This document shows, piece after piece, positions 7,449-16,300 of a stretch of DNA of 64,000 nucleotides. The notes beneath the pieces are model-generated. The model was not told the DNA's origin and did not search any database. It was given only the letters and a program-made list of their open reading frames with translations. A program made the position numbers and the translations under genes. The stretch spans positions 62,001 through 126,000 of the forward strand of contig JBBDWK010000037.1 of the NCBI GenBank assembly GCA_040902885.1, read 5' to 3'. The stretch's first letter is position 1. The number at the start of each line of letters is the position of its first letter. Source of the DNA: JBBDWK01 sp040902885. Lineage in GTDB: Bacteria; Acidobacteriota; Terriglobia; Bryobacterales; Bryobacteraceae.

Positions 7449-9244
7449 TCCTTGCCCTCGACGAAGAACAACAGCTCGCGGAGCTTGTTCGCGGCCTCCT
7501 GAAACGCTTGCGTGTCGCCCGCGGCGGCCGCCAGATCCATTCGTTCGTGGAGATCGATGGTCTCTTCCTTGTCGTCCGGGTGCATGGAGTCGAGCAGTTT
7601 GCGCGACCGCTCCATCAGCGGGCGGCCCTCCATCTCCAACGCCGCGCGTGCGTCGTCCGCCACCGGCTCCGGATCGCCGCCAGGCTCCTCCGCTGTGGCT
7701 TCAAACTCCGCCTCAGGCTCGTGTTCACGCGGCGAGTACAACTCTCGCAGGCGGGCTTGCGCTTCGCGAATCTCCTCGGGATTCTTCGGCCGCATCGCGT
7801 TGGCAATGGTTATCTGCCTGGACTTTCCCGACCGCTTCTCGATGGCCGTCACCTCGAGGATGCCGTCCACGTCGAGGCGCATGCGGCACAGCACTTCGTT
7901 GCCCTCTGCAACCTCCGTAAGCCCCTCGATGCGGAAATCGCCGACAGGAATGTTCTTCAACGCGTCGTCGTCCTCGCCCTGAAAGACGCTGACGTCTACC
8001 GCGTCCTGGTAGGGGTGGGCCGTGTAGTATCGTTCCGTGCGAGTCAAGGGCAGGGGCGTGTTGCGATGGATGATGGGTTTGTAACAATGCGGGTACTCGA
8101 CGCCGCCGCGCCGGCCGAGGTAGGACACTCCGAAGGAGTATGGCGAGACATCCACCAGCACCCGCTCGACACTATGCCCGGCGAGGCGCGACGCCAGCAC
8201 GCCCGCGCCGAGCGCGACGCACAGATCGGGGTGCACGTCCTGACGCGGCTCCAGATCGCAGTGCTGGCGAAGCAGCCGGGACACCAGAGGCGTGCGGGTG
8301 GAGCCGCCGACCAGCAGAATGGCGTCCAGATCCCCCGGCCGCTTACCGGAATCCTGAAGCGCTTTGGAAACGCTGTCGAAGGTGGATTCGATCAGCGGAC
8401 GCACCATGCCCTCGTACTCCTCGCGCGAGAGCTCGAAGTCGAGGTGCAGCGGCCGGCCGTTGTCGAAGGCCAGGGCTTCTTCCCGGACCTTCGCGTACGC
8501 CTCTGAGCTCAGCCGCTTCTTGGCCTCTTCGGCCGCCCACCAGAGCCGCGCTTTCGCGGAGGCATGCCCCTGCCGCAGGTCGATGCCGTGCCGCTGTTGA
8601 AATTCCCGCGCCAGCCGTTCGGCCAGCAGGTCGTCGAAGTCGTCGCCACCCAGGTGGTTGTTGCCATGGCTGGCCAGCACCTCGGTGACCTCGCCCTCCA
8701 CGGTCACGATGGATACATCGAAGGTGCCGCCGCCAAGATCGTAAATCATGGCCGTGTGCCGCGAGCCGTCTCCGTAGCCGTAGGCCAGGCTGGCGGCCGT
8801 AGGTTCGTTCAGGATGCGAACCACCTCCAGCCCGGCCAGCGCGCCCGCTTCGCGCGTGGCGTTTCGCTGGCTATCGGAAAAATATGCCGGCACGGTAATG
8901 ACGGCCTTCTCCGGGCGCCAACCCACGCGGGCGTGCGCCCATTCCACCAGCTCGCGAAGAATCAGGGCGGAGATCTCCTGCGGCGAGAACGTCCGGTCCC
9001 CCAAACAAACGCTCTCCGCGCTGCCCATCTTGCGTTTAATGCTGCGCACGGTGCGCTCGGGATAAAGTTTGTGCTGGTTCCGCGCCGCCTCTCCGACGAG
9101 CAGCTCCCCATTGGGAGAGAAGCCCACGCAGGAAGGAAGAATGGGATTGCCGGCGGGACCCAGCACGCGCACCTCCCCGTCCACGAACACCGCAATCTCC
9201 GAGTTCGTGGTTCCCAGATCGATTCCCGCAATGCGTTCGCTCAT
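7445..9244 (-). CDS. Hsp70 (DnaK-like) chaperone with reduced lid
   Basis: A 599-aa Hsp70. The nucleotide-binding domain is intact: IDLGTTN (8-14), the phosphate-2 loop IYDLGGGTFDVS, NEPTAASLAYGYG, and LLVGGSTRTP. The substrate-binding beta domain follows (about 390-490). The C-terminus is only about 110 residues and acidic, with a short helical segment at the end, less than a full DnaK lid. The ATG at 9244 fits the family N-terminus and overlaps the GrpE-like stop as ATGA. It has its own J-like and GrpE-like partners in the same operon, so it is probably a dedicated Hsp70 system rather than housekeeping DnaK, which I would expect elsewhere in the genome. Confidence 0.85.
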   Translation of the reverse strand: MSERIAGIDLGTTNSEIAVFVDGEVRVLGPAGNPILPSCVGFSPNGELLVGEAARNQHKLYPERTVRSIKRKMGSAESVCLGDRTFSPQEISALILRELVEWAHARVGWRPEKAVITVPAYFSDSQRNATREAGALAGLEVVRILNEPTAASLAYGYGDGSRHTAMIYDLGGGTFDVSIVTVEGEVTEVLASHGNNHLGGDDFDDLLAERLAREFQQRHGIDLRQGHASAKARLWWAAEEAKKRLSSEAYAKVREEALAFDNGRPLHLDFELSREEYEGMVRPLIESTFDSVSKALQDSGKRPGDLDAILLVGGSTRTPLVSRLLRQHCDLEPRQDVHPDLCVALGAGVLASRLAGHSVERVLVDVSPYSFGVSYLGRRGGVEYPHCYKPIIHRNTPLPLTRTERYYTAHPYQDAVDVSVFQGEDDDALKNIPVGDFRIEGLTEVAEGNEVLCRMRLDVDGILEVTAIEKRSGKSRQITIANAMRPKNPEEIREAQARLRELYSPREHEPEAEFEATAEEPGGDPEPVADDARAALEMEGRPLMERSRKLLDSMHPDDKEETIDLHERMDLAAAAGDTQAFQEAANKLRELLFFVEGKE

Positions 9245-9951
9245 TCTTTTCGCCCTCTGGCCACTTTTACCTGGGCCGTCCGGAAGATCTCCCCATTCCA
9301 CTCGTAGCCCGAGCGGTACACCTCAATGACGGAACCTTCGGGATGAGCGGTGGTCTCTTCGATGTCCACCGCATTCATCCGCTGGGGATCGAAAGGCCGG
9401 CCCTGGCATTCAATGGGACGCACATTCATCTCCTCGAGCGCTTGATCGAGCCGCTCGACGGTGAGCCTGTAGCCCTTCTCCAGGGCTTCAACCGCAGCAG
9501 GCTGCCCGGCCTGCCCTGCCAGTCTCAACAGCACCCTTCGCATTAGCGGTTGCGGAGCCTCGCGGCCGCGGCGGACGGCATCGAGTCCCCGTTCCAGGCT
9601 GTCCCGCAGATCGAGTAGCGTGCCTAACATCTCCTTGCGGCTTCGGCGCTCCGCTTCCTGCCGGATCTCGCGTTCGCGGTCCCGCTGGCGCGGATCGGAT
9701 GCGAGCGCTTCGGTCAACTGCTTGAAGGTTCTGCCTTGCAGCCTGACCTCCTGGGTCAGGGCGGTCATGGACGACCACAAGGCGTAAGCATCGGAGCGGG
9801 CATCCTCTTCCGCCGGCTCCTCCGCGGTTCCGGCGGTTTCGGCGAGAACTTCCGCGTCGATGCCCTGGGGCGGTTCCTCCTGTTTCAGAACCTTATCCAG
9901 CCACTCTTCCAGACGCTGCAGGATCTGTTCCCGGCTGGCGTTGGCATTCAT
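9241..9951 (-). CDS. GrpE-like nucleotide exchange factor
   Basis: A 236-aa protein. Residues about 65-150 form a long charged helix as in the GrpE dimer stalk, and the C-terminus has the beta-wing pattern (PFDPQRMNAVD, then GSVIEVYRSGYEWNGEIFRTAQVKVA) that in GrpE inserts into the Hsp70 nucleotide cleft and releases ADP. The N-terminal 60 residues are acidic and not typical. The ATG at 9951 overlaps the J-like gene's TGA by 4 nt, and its own stop overlaps the Hsp70 ATG by 4 nt. Position and motifs make it the exchange factor for the adjacent Hsp70. It is divergent enough that a standard annotation might miss it. Confidence 0.8.
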   Translation of the reverse strand: MNANASREQILQRLEEWLDKVLKQEEPPQGIDAEVLAETAGTAEEPAEEDARSDAYALWSSMTALTQEVRLQGRTFKQLTEALASDPRQRDREREIRQEAERRSRKEMLGTLLDLRDSLERGLDAVRRGREAPQPLMRRVLLRLAGQAGQPAAVEALEKGYRLTVERLDQALEEMNVRPIECQGRPFDPQRMNAVDIEETTAHPEGSVIEVYRSGYEWNGEIFRTAQVKVARGRKE

Positions 9952-10232
9952 CTCCCGTTCAATACTTTGAGCCAAGGTTTGGGACCTACAAACTTTCTTT
10001 CTCCCGGCAGGCCATCGAGCAGGGAGACCAGGGGGGTGGTGGGATCCGGCCCCAACAGGACGAGCCGGCCCCGGCGCCGGGGGTCGCGCAAGGAGTCGTA
10101 CGCGTCGCGCACCTTTTCGAACTCCTCCGGCGCCCGCTCCGGCGGAAATTCCTTCACCTTGCCCAGATACGCCGCGCGAATCTGCTCTTCCGAGGCGTCC
10201 TCGGGGATGCCCAGGGCCTCCCACGGGTTCAT
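9948..10232 (-). CDS. J-domain-like protein lacking the HPD motif
   Basis: A 94-aa protein. MNPWEALGIPEDASEEQIRAAY matches J-domain helices I-II, and EEFEKVRDAYDSLRDPRRR (from about residue 36) matches helices III-IV. The loop between them, where Hsp40s carry HPD for stimulating Hsp70 ATPase, instead reads PPE at residues 30-32 (EFPPERAP). Family knowledge says HPD loss abolishes classical stimulation, so this protein may work as an adaptor or by a different contact. No zinc or C-terminal client-binding domain is present; only about 40 residues follow. Coupled by 4-nt overlaps to the 857-aa gene upstream and the GrpE-like gene downstream. Confidence 0.75.
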   Translation of the reverse strand: MNPWEALGIPEDASEEQIRAAYLGKVKEFPPERAPEEFEKVRDAYDSLRDPRRRGRLVLLGPDPTTPLVSLLDGLPGERKFVGPKPWLKVLNGR

Positions 10233-12802
10233 CTGCGTTTCCCCTTCCTGCGCTTTTTTCCTCCAACGCCCAGCCGGTCGAGCAGTTCATCGGGCGACTC
10301 GCCCCGAAGGATGGACTGCTTGATCTCTTCGACCAGGGCGCGGGCAATAACGGGCGGAACGCCTTCCGGAAGAGGCATGTTGTCGAGGAATGAGAGGTCG
10401 CCCAGGTCCGGCTCCTCGTCCTCGTCGACCGGTTCTCCGCGTTCCCGGCGGCATGCAGGGCAATCACAGAGTTCCTCCGGTTCCATGCTCGAGTAGATGG
10501 GGCCTGGGTCTTGCCGTGTGGGGTACACATTGGCCGCCCGCTCGCGCCTGCGGACCTCCTCCAATTCATCGGGTTCGATCGAAAGCTCGCCGGATCCGGA
10601 AGTTGGCAGATTGCGGGCCTCGGCGATGAGAGTGGAATCCTTTGCGGAGCGCGCCAGGGAGATGGCTGCGGCAATGCAGCGGTTGCGCCTGTTCCACAGC
10701 CACTCCGGCAGCGCCTGCGCGCGCAGCAACAGAAACCTGGCTTCGTCCGCCAAGCCCAGCGCGAGGCCGGCCGCGGAGGCCATATAGGCCATCTCGGGGT
10801 ACTCCGCCCGGAGCGCAACCTTGGCCAGCAGGCGGAGCTGGCCCGAACTCAGTTCCAGCCGCCGCTCGCGCAGACTTCGGGCGGCGACCTCCAACCAGCC
10901 CCTGCGAGGCGTGAACGTCCAGCCTATGTCTTCGGCCAGCGCGCACACACGGGCGATGGCGGCCGGCAAGGCGGCTAGCTCCTTTTCGGAAAGGTCCGCG
11001 GGCGAACAAACGCTAAATTGGTAGTTGCAGGCCGAGGCTGCGCCGGCGATGACGAAATTCGCGGCAGCGGCGCTATCCAGCAGCCGCGTAAGTTTCTCAA
11101 CAGCGGCTTCCGTCGCCTTAGTTGAGCCGTAGATGGCGCTGCATATGCCACGCAACGCCGCCAGAAACGCGCGCCGGTCGCCCTGCCGCACCTGCGGCAG
11201 TCCCTGGATCACCAGCAGGGTGCGCTCCGCCAGACGCGGCTTGCGCTGCTTCAGTTGACGGACGGCGTTTGCGAACATGAGACGCAGACGGGCCCGGCGG
11301 ACTGCCGGATGAACGGCGTCGATCGCTTCGGCCTTATCGAGAATCGCGATCGCTTTATGGAAGGACTTGCGCCTCTCGGCAGAGGTCATCAGATGGAGAA
11401 GCGGCGCCAGGTCCTGGGGGCACGCCGCGTGCCACATTTCCGCGATCTTTTCCGGAGACGACGCCGCCAGCCGGTTGGTGGACGCCCATTCCAGCCACTT
11501 GGAAAAGTGCTCCGAGTGAGGGTCTATGGCGCAGGCCCGCTCATACAGGAGCTCAGGATACAGATAGTAGAACGCTTCCGGATCGTCAATCTCCTTTCGC
11601 GCGGATGCCTGCGACATTTCGAGCAAGTGGCCGGGCACGACGCGGAGCAATTCGGCCATCCGGATATAGAGCATGGCCGCTTCGGGGCCATGCCCCGTAA
11701 ACCAGCCCTCGTCCTTTGCCTTTTCCAGGAACGCAGCCCATATGGCACAGGCGAAAGTATAGTGTTTCGAGTCGGACGTCGCCTCCAAGGCGCGCGCAAA
11801 GAGACGATGGAATTGCGCGTCCTTCCGCGGGTGGCCTCCCATCGCGGGAAGCGCGTGATCGCTATCGATATCGGCGATGACGGCCCGAACCGTCATATAC
11901 CCCTTCAGCTTTTCCAGAAGAGCCGGGCAATGCAACCTGCATTCGGCGGCGGCGTTCCGGATGCCTTTTAGAATGCGGCGCTCGTCGTCCGCGGCAAAAG
12001 CCCGGTCGAGTTCCTGTAGAGCGGCACGGAGACCCGCGCGTTCCTGCGTCACTCCGGAGACGAGAACGGCCGCCTCATGCGGCAAGGAATTTCGGGAGCC
12101 GCCGTCCGCCATGGCGAGCAGCGCAGGCGCGAGCCGGGAAGCCGCCGACCCGGGCGGGACGGCCTCGAGATAGCGGCGGCAGGCTTCGTCCTCACGCCGG
12201 TAAAAGCAGCCTATCGCCCGAATCAGCATCTTCCACGGCGCGAGCGGGCTGCGGCGGGACACCTCCGGCAGAACCAGAGCGTCCTCCGGCACGAGTTGGC
12301 TGGTCACGGCTTCGAAAGCCTTATGAAGCGCCCTGGCGCCGGTGCGCAAAGGGTGACCCGCGCCCAGAGCCGGGCACTCCGCCAGGGCGGCGAGGTCGGT
12401 CACTTCGCGGCCGACCGCCTCTTCGATGGAAGTCCGTTGCTCCAAAGAGATGGCAGGGTCGTTCAGCGGACGCAGGAGCGCATCGAGATTGCCCTGACGC
12501 GCCTCGGCGGAAGTCCTCAACTGGTCGATGGACGCCCCGGCGGAAGGATACCGTTCGCGCACCAAGTCGCTCAGGGCCTTTGCTTCCACGAGCAGGCCGT
12601 GGTCGAGCAGAGCCCGGATGCGGGCGGCATAGGCATCCACGACCAGCGCTTCGGTAGCCGGCGAAGCGGAAGCCTTGTGGATCTGCTTGGCCCTTTCCAG
12701 TGCAACTTTGTGTTTGCCTTGGGCAATCAACTGCCGGACGCTCGACTCGCCCACGGCGTCCAGGGACTCGGGTTTAGGCATCTTGTCGGGCTTTCGGAAC
12801 AT
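10229..12802 (-). CDS. Large helical protein of unknown function heading the Hsp70 operon
   Basis: An 857-aa soluble protein with no signal peptide or membrane segment. It is dominated by Ala/Leu/Arg-rich helices with a TPR- or HEAT-like rhythm, but I cannot assign a named repeat. Near the C-terminus is a CDCPAC cluster (CxCxxC) followed by an acidic stretch and a very basic tail (GGKKRRKGKRR), which could bind zinc and nucleic acid or ribosomes. It is the first gene of the operon and overlaps the J-like gene by 4 nt. Operon position suggests a client-selecting scaffold or dedicated substrate of the Hsp70 machine; this is inference. The ATG at 12802 is the furthest upstream start and leaves 64 nt to the divergent hldE-type gene. 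Confidence 0.7.
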   Translation of the reverse strand: MFRKPDKMPKPESLDAVGESSVRQLIAQGKHKVALERAKQIHKASASPATEALVVDAYAARIRALLDHGLLVEAKALSDLVRERYPSAGASIDQLRTSAEARQGNLDALLRPLNDPAISLEQRTSIEEAVGREVTDLAALAECPALGAGHPLRTGARALHKAFEAVTSQLVPEDALVLPEVSRRSPLAPWKMLIRAIGCFYRREDEACRRYLEAVPPGSAASRLAPALLAMADGGSRNSLPHEAAVLVSGVTQERAGLRAALQELDRAFAADDERRILKGIRNAAAECRLHCPALLEKLKGYMTVRAVIADIDSDHALPAMGGHPRKDAQFHRLFARALEATSDSKHYTFACAIWAAFLEKAKDEGWFTGHGPEAAMLYIRMAELLRVVPGHLLEMSQASARKEIDDPEAFYYLYPELLYERACAIDPHSEHFSKWLEWASTNRLAASSPEKIAEMWHAACPQDLAPLLHLMTSAERRKSFHKAIAILDKAEAIDAVHPAVRRARLRLMFANAVRQLKQRKPRLAERTLLVIQGLPQVRQGDRRAFLAALRGICSAIYGSTKATEAAVEKLTRLLDSAAAANFVIAGAASACNYQFSVCSPADLSEKELAALPAAIARVCALAEDIGWTFTPRRGWLEVAARSLRERRLELSSGQLRLLAKVALRAEYPEMAYMASAAGLALGLADEARFLLLRAQALPEWLWNRRNRCIAAAISLARSAKDSTLIAEARNLPTSGSGELSIEPDELEEVRRRERAANVYPTRQDPGPIYSSMEPEELCDCPACRRERGEPVDEDEEPDLGDLSFLDNMPLPEGVPPVIARALVEEIKQSILRGESPDELLDRLGVGGKKRRKGKRR

Positions 12803-12854
12803 CGCCTTAACGTTACAGATTAGCAGAGCGTCCGCCGTTCCAGAATCCCCATGC

Positions 12855-12860
12855 TAAACT
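12855..12860 (+). promoter_or_regulatory. Putative -10 element TAAACT, leaderless-type
   Basis: TAAACT ends 6 nt before the TTG start at 12867. No Shine-Dalgarno precedes the start and no strong -35 is visible. Part of the recurrent TAnnnT-N6-start pattern. Confidence 0.35.
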
Positions 12861-12866
12861 TGTGCG

Positions 12867-13364
12867 TTGGGGCAGTTCTACACGCGCAGCGAGCTGATCG
12901 CGGCCCGCGCCGGATGGGAAAAAGCCGGCCAAATCGTGGTGCTGACCAACGGCTGTTACGACCTTCTGCATCCCGGCCATATTCGCCTTCTCGAACAGGC
13001 CCGCTCACTGGGGGATGTCCTGATCCTGGCTCTCAACTCGGACGCGAGCGTGCATCGATTGAAGGGTCCTTCCCGCCCTCTCGTTCCCGAACGGGAGCGC
13101 GCCGCTTTGGCCGTCTCGCTCGAGGCCGTGGACGCCGTCGTCCTGTTCGACGAGGACACTCCACGGGAGCTGATCGCGACCGTCCTTCCGGACATTCTCG
13201 TTAAAGGCGCCGACTGGTCGCACTGGATCGCCGGGCGCGAGGAAGTGGAAGCCGCCGGCGGCCAGGTGATGGCCCTCCCGTTGGAGCCTGGCTATTCCAC
13301 AACGGGCATTGTGGAACGCATTCTCGAGCGCTCTTCCGACGATGATTCATCCCGCCGTTCATGA
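12867..13364 (+). CDS. D-glycero-beta-D-manno-heptose 1-phosphate adenylyltransferase (HldE C-terminal domain / RfaE2)
   Basis: A 165-aa stand-alone cytidylyltransferase-fold enzyme. VLTNGCYDLLHPGHIRLLEQAR (about 25-46) carries the HxGH nucleotidyl-transfer signature and is diagnostic of the RfaE2/HldE C-domain, which activates heptose-1-phosphate to ADP-heptose for lipopolysaccharide inner core. LVKGADW and the C-terminal GYSTTGIVERI also match the family. No kinase domain is fused, so a separate HldA-type kinase is expected elsewhere. The start is TTG, chosen because homology begins within 25 residues and no in-frame ATG is nearby. The last 23 nt overlap the start of mfd, so it leads that operon. 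Confidence 0.88.
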   Translation: MGQFYTRSELIAARAGWEKAGQIVVLTNGCYDLLHPGHIRLLEQARSLGDVLILALNSDASVHRLKGPSRPLVPERERAALAVSLEAVDAVVLFDEDTPRELIATVLPDILVKGADWSHWIAGREEVEAAGGQVMALPLEPGYSTTGIVERILERSSDDDSSRRS

Positions 13365-16300
13365 CCTGTTTCTGGGTCTCGCGCGGCACCCCGCGCTCCA
13401 GGAACTCGCCGACAAACTTCGCGAGAAGAACGCCGCTCCGCTCTCCGTATCCGGCCTCACCACTACCGCCAAAGCGCTGTGCGCGGTCCTTCTCCGGCAT
13501 CTGATCGAGAGGCCGGTGATCGTAGTCACCGACGGCAGCAAGGAGGCCGAGGCGCTCAACGAGAGCATCGAGACTTTTCACGATCTGATTGCGGGCGGGC
13601 TCCACCACCACGCCCCGCTGCTGATGCCGGCTCTTGATGTGCTTCCCGGGCAGGGGCTTTCACTCCACGCCGAAATCGCCGAGCAGCGGGCGATCGGGCT
13701 GTGGCGCATGGCCAGCGGACGGATCTCCATTGCCGTGACCCCGATCGGTTCGGCGCTGCTGCGTACCGAACCGGGCGAGTTCTACCGGCAATTGGCGCTG
13801 CATCTGAAGGTGGGCGACGATGTGCCGCTGGAAGAGCTGATGAGTCATCTGGAGAGGATGGGCTACGAGAAGCGCGATCCGGTGGAGATGGAGGGCGAGT
13901 ACTCGCTGCGCGGCGGCATTCTCGATGTGTTTCCTCCCGAAGCGCCCAAGCCGGTACGCATCGAGCTGTTCGGAGACACCATCGAGTCGATGCGCCGATT
14001 CGAGGTGGAATCGCAGCGATCCATCCTGAAAATCCCCTCGTGCACGCTGCTGCCGCTGACGGAGTATCCAAAACCCAACGCGCCGCTGGCCGGAGGCTGG
14101 GAATTTCTGACGGCTCTCGAACGGCCGCGGCGCGCGTCGTTGTTTTCGCTGCTCGAAAAGCCCGTAATTCTGTGGGACGAGCCGGAGCAGATCCGAGGTG
14201 CGGCCGAACGGCTCTGGAAGCGGCTGGAAGCGCCGGAAAAGGAACTGGAAGCCGGACCCGAGCTGAACTTCTACCGGTGGGAGGAACTTGCCGAAGAGCT
14301 GTGGGACGTCCAGCAGGTGGAGACGCGCGAGCTGGATCTGAGCGTTGCGGATTCGATGGAAGGATCGCTGCACTTCTCCAGCCGGCCTTCCATGGCCTTT
14401 CACGGAAACATGAAGGTGGCCATCGCGGAGACGCGCACCCTCATCGAGGCCGGCGCGCGCGTTGTTTTCTTCGCCGCGACGGCCGGTGAGGTGGAACGGC
14501 TGGCGGACGTCTTCAAGGAGTACGGTGTCGGCTACCAATTGGGCATCGACACGTCGCAGACCACGCCGGAGTATCTCGCCAACCGCGCTTACACTGCCGG
14601 CTCCGCCTCCGGCGCGTTTCTCGTCAAAGGCAACGTCCGGCGGGGAACGTTTTTGAGCGATGCGCAGGTGGCGATCTTCGGTTCCGAGGATCTGTTCGAC
14701 GTCTCGGAGATCGTCGCCAGGCCGGCCGCTAAATCCCACTTGGCTTCGTTCTCGGCCGATCTGCTCGACCTGAAGCCCGGGGATTTCGTAGTACACGCCG
14801 AGCACGGGGTGGGCAAATTCCTAGGGCTGCGCGAGATGAGCCAGGGAGAGGCCAAGGGCGACTACATGCTGATCGAGTACCACGGCGGCAGCAAGCTGTA
14901 TGTCCCTCTGGCGCGGGCCGACCTGGTGCAGCGCTTCCGGGGCGCGGGCGACAACGCCCCGGCGCTCGACAAGATGGGCGGCGCTACCTGGACGCGCACC
15001 AAGACGCGCGTGAAAGCCCGCATGCGGGACATGGCCGAGGAACTGCTCAAGCTCTATGCGCAGCGCAAACTCGCCGAAGGCTTCTCGTTCTCGCGCGACA
15101 GCAACTGGCAGCGCGAATTCGAAGACGCTTTCGAGTTTGAGGAGACCAGGGACCAGCTCACCGCTATCCAGGAGATCAAGCGCGATATGGAGAGCCCGCA
15201 GCCGATGGACCGGCTGCTTTGCGGCGACGTGGGATTCGGCAAGACCGAGGTCATAATGCGCGCGGCCTTTAAAGCCCTGGGCGACGGCAAACAAGTGGCC
15301 GTGCTCGCGCCTACTACCGTTCTCAGCTTCCAGCACTTCGAAACTTTCAAACGGCGCTTTCAGCCCTTTCCCGTGCGTATCGAGATGCTCAACCGGTTCC
15401 GCAATACCAAGGAGCTGAAGGCGGCCGTCGACGATCTGGCCGAGGGAAAGGTGGACATTGCCATCGGAACACACCGGCTGTTAAGCGAGGATGTGCGCTT
15501 CAAGGACCTGGGCCTGGTGATCGTGGACGAGGAACAGCGCTTCGGCGTGAAGCACAAAGAGAAGCTGAAGCAACTCGAGAAAAAGGTGGACGTGATCGCG
15601 ATGAGCGCGACCCCGATCCCGCGCACGCTTCACATGTCATTGCTGGGACTGCGCGACATGTCGGTGATCGAGACCGCGCCTAAAGACCGGTTGGCCATCC
15701 AGACCACCGTCGCCCCCTTTCTACCGAAATTGATCCAGTCGGCGCTGGAGTTGGAGTTGGGCCGGGGCGGGCAGGTCTATTTCGTTCACAACCGGATCGA
15801 CAGCATCTGGCAGCGGGCGGCCCTGCTGCAGGAGCTGGTTCCGGAAGCGCGGATCGCAGTGGGGCACGGGCAGATGGGGGAAGCGGCGCTCGAGAAGACG
15901 ATGCTGAGCTTCATGCGCCACGAGCACGACATTCTAGTTTGTACGACAATTGTCGAAAATGGTCTGGACATCCCGCTCGCTAATACTATCGTTATCGATC
16001 ATGCTGAAAAATATGGCCTTTCCGAGCTATACCAGCTTCGGGGACGCGTCGGGCGCTCGAACCGCCGGGCCTATGCCTACCTGCTGGTGCCGCCCGACAG
16101 TGAGTTGAGCGATCTGGCGCGCAAGCGGCTGGCGGCGCTCAAGGAGTTCAGCGATCTGGGCGCGGGCTTCAAGATCGCGGCGCTCGATCTGGAGTTGCGG
16201 GGAGCGGGCAACCTGCTGGGCGGGGAGCAGCACGGCCACATCAACGCGGTGGGCTTCGATATGTACGTGCGCATGCTGGACGAGACGGTCCGGGAGATGA

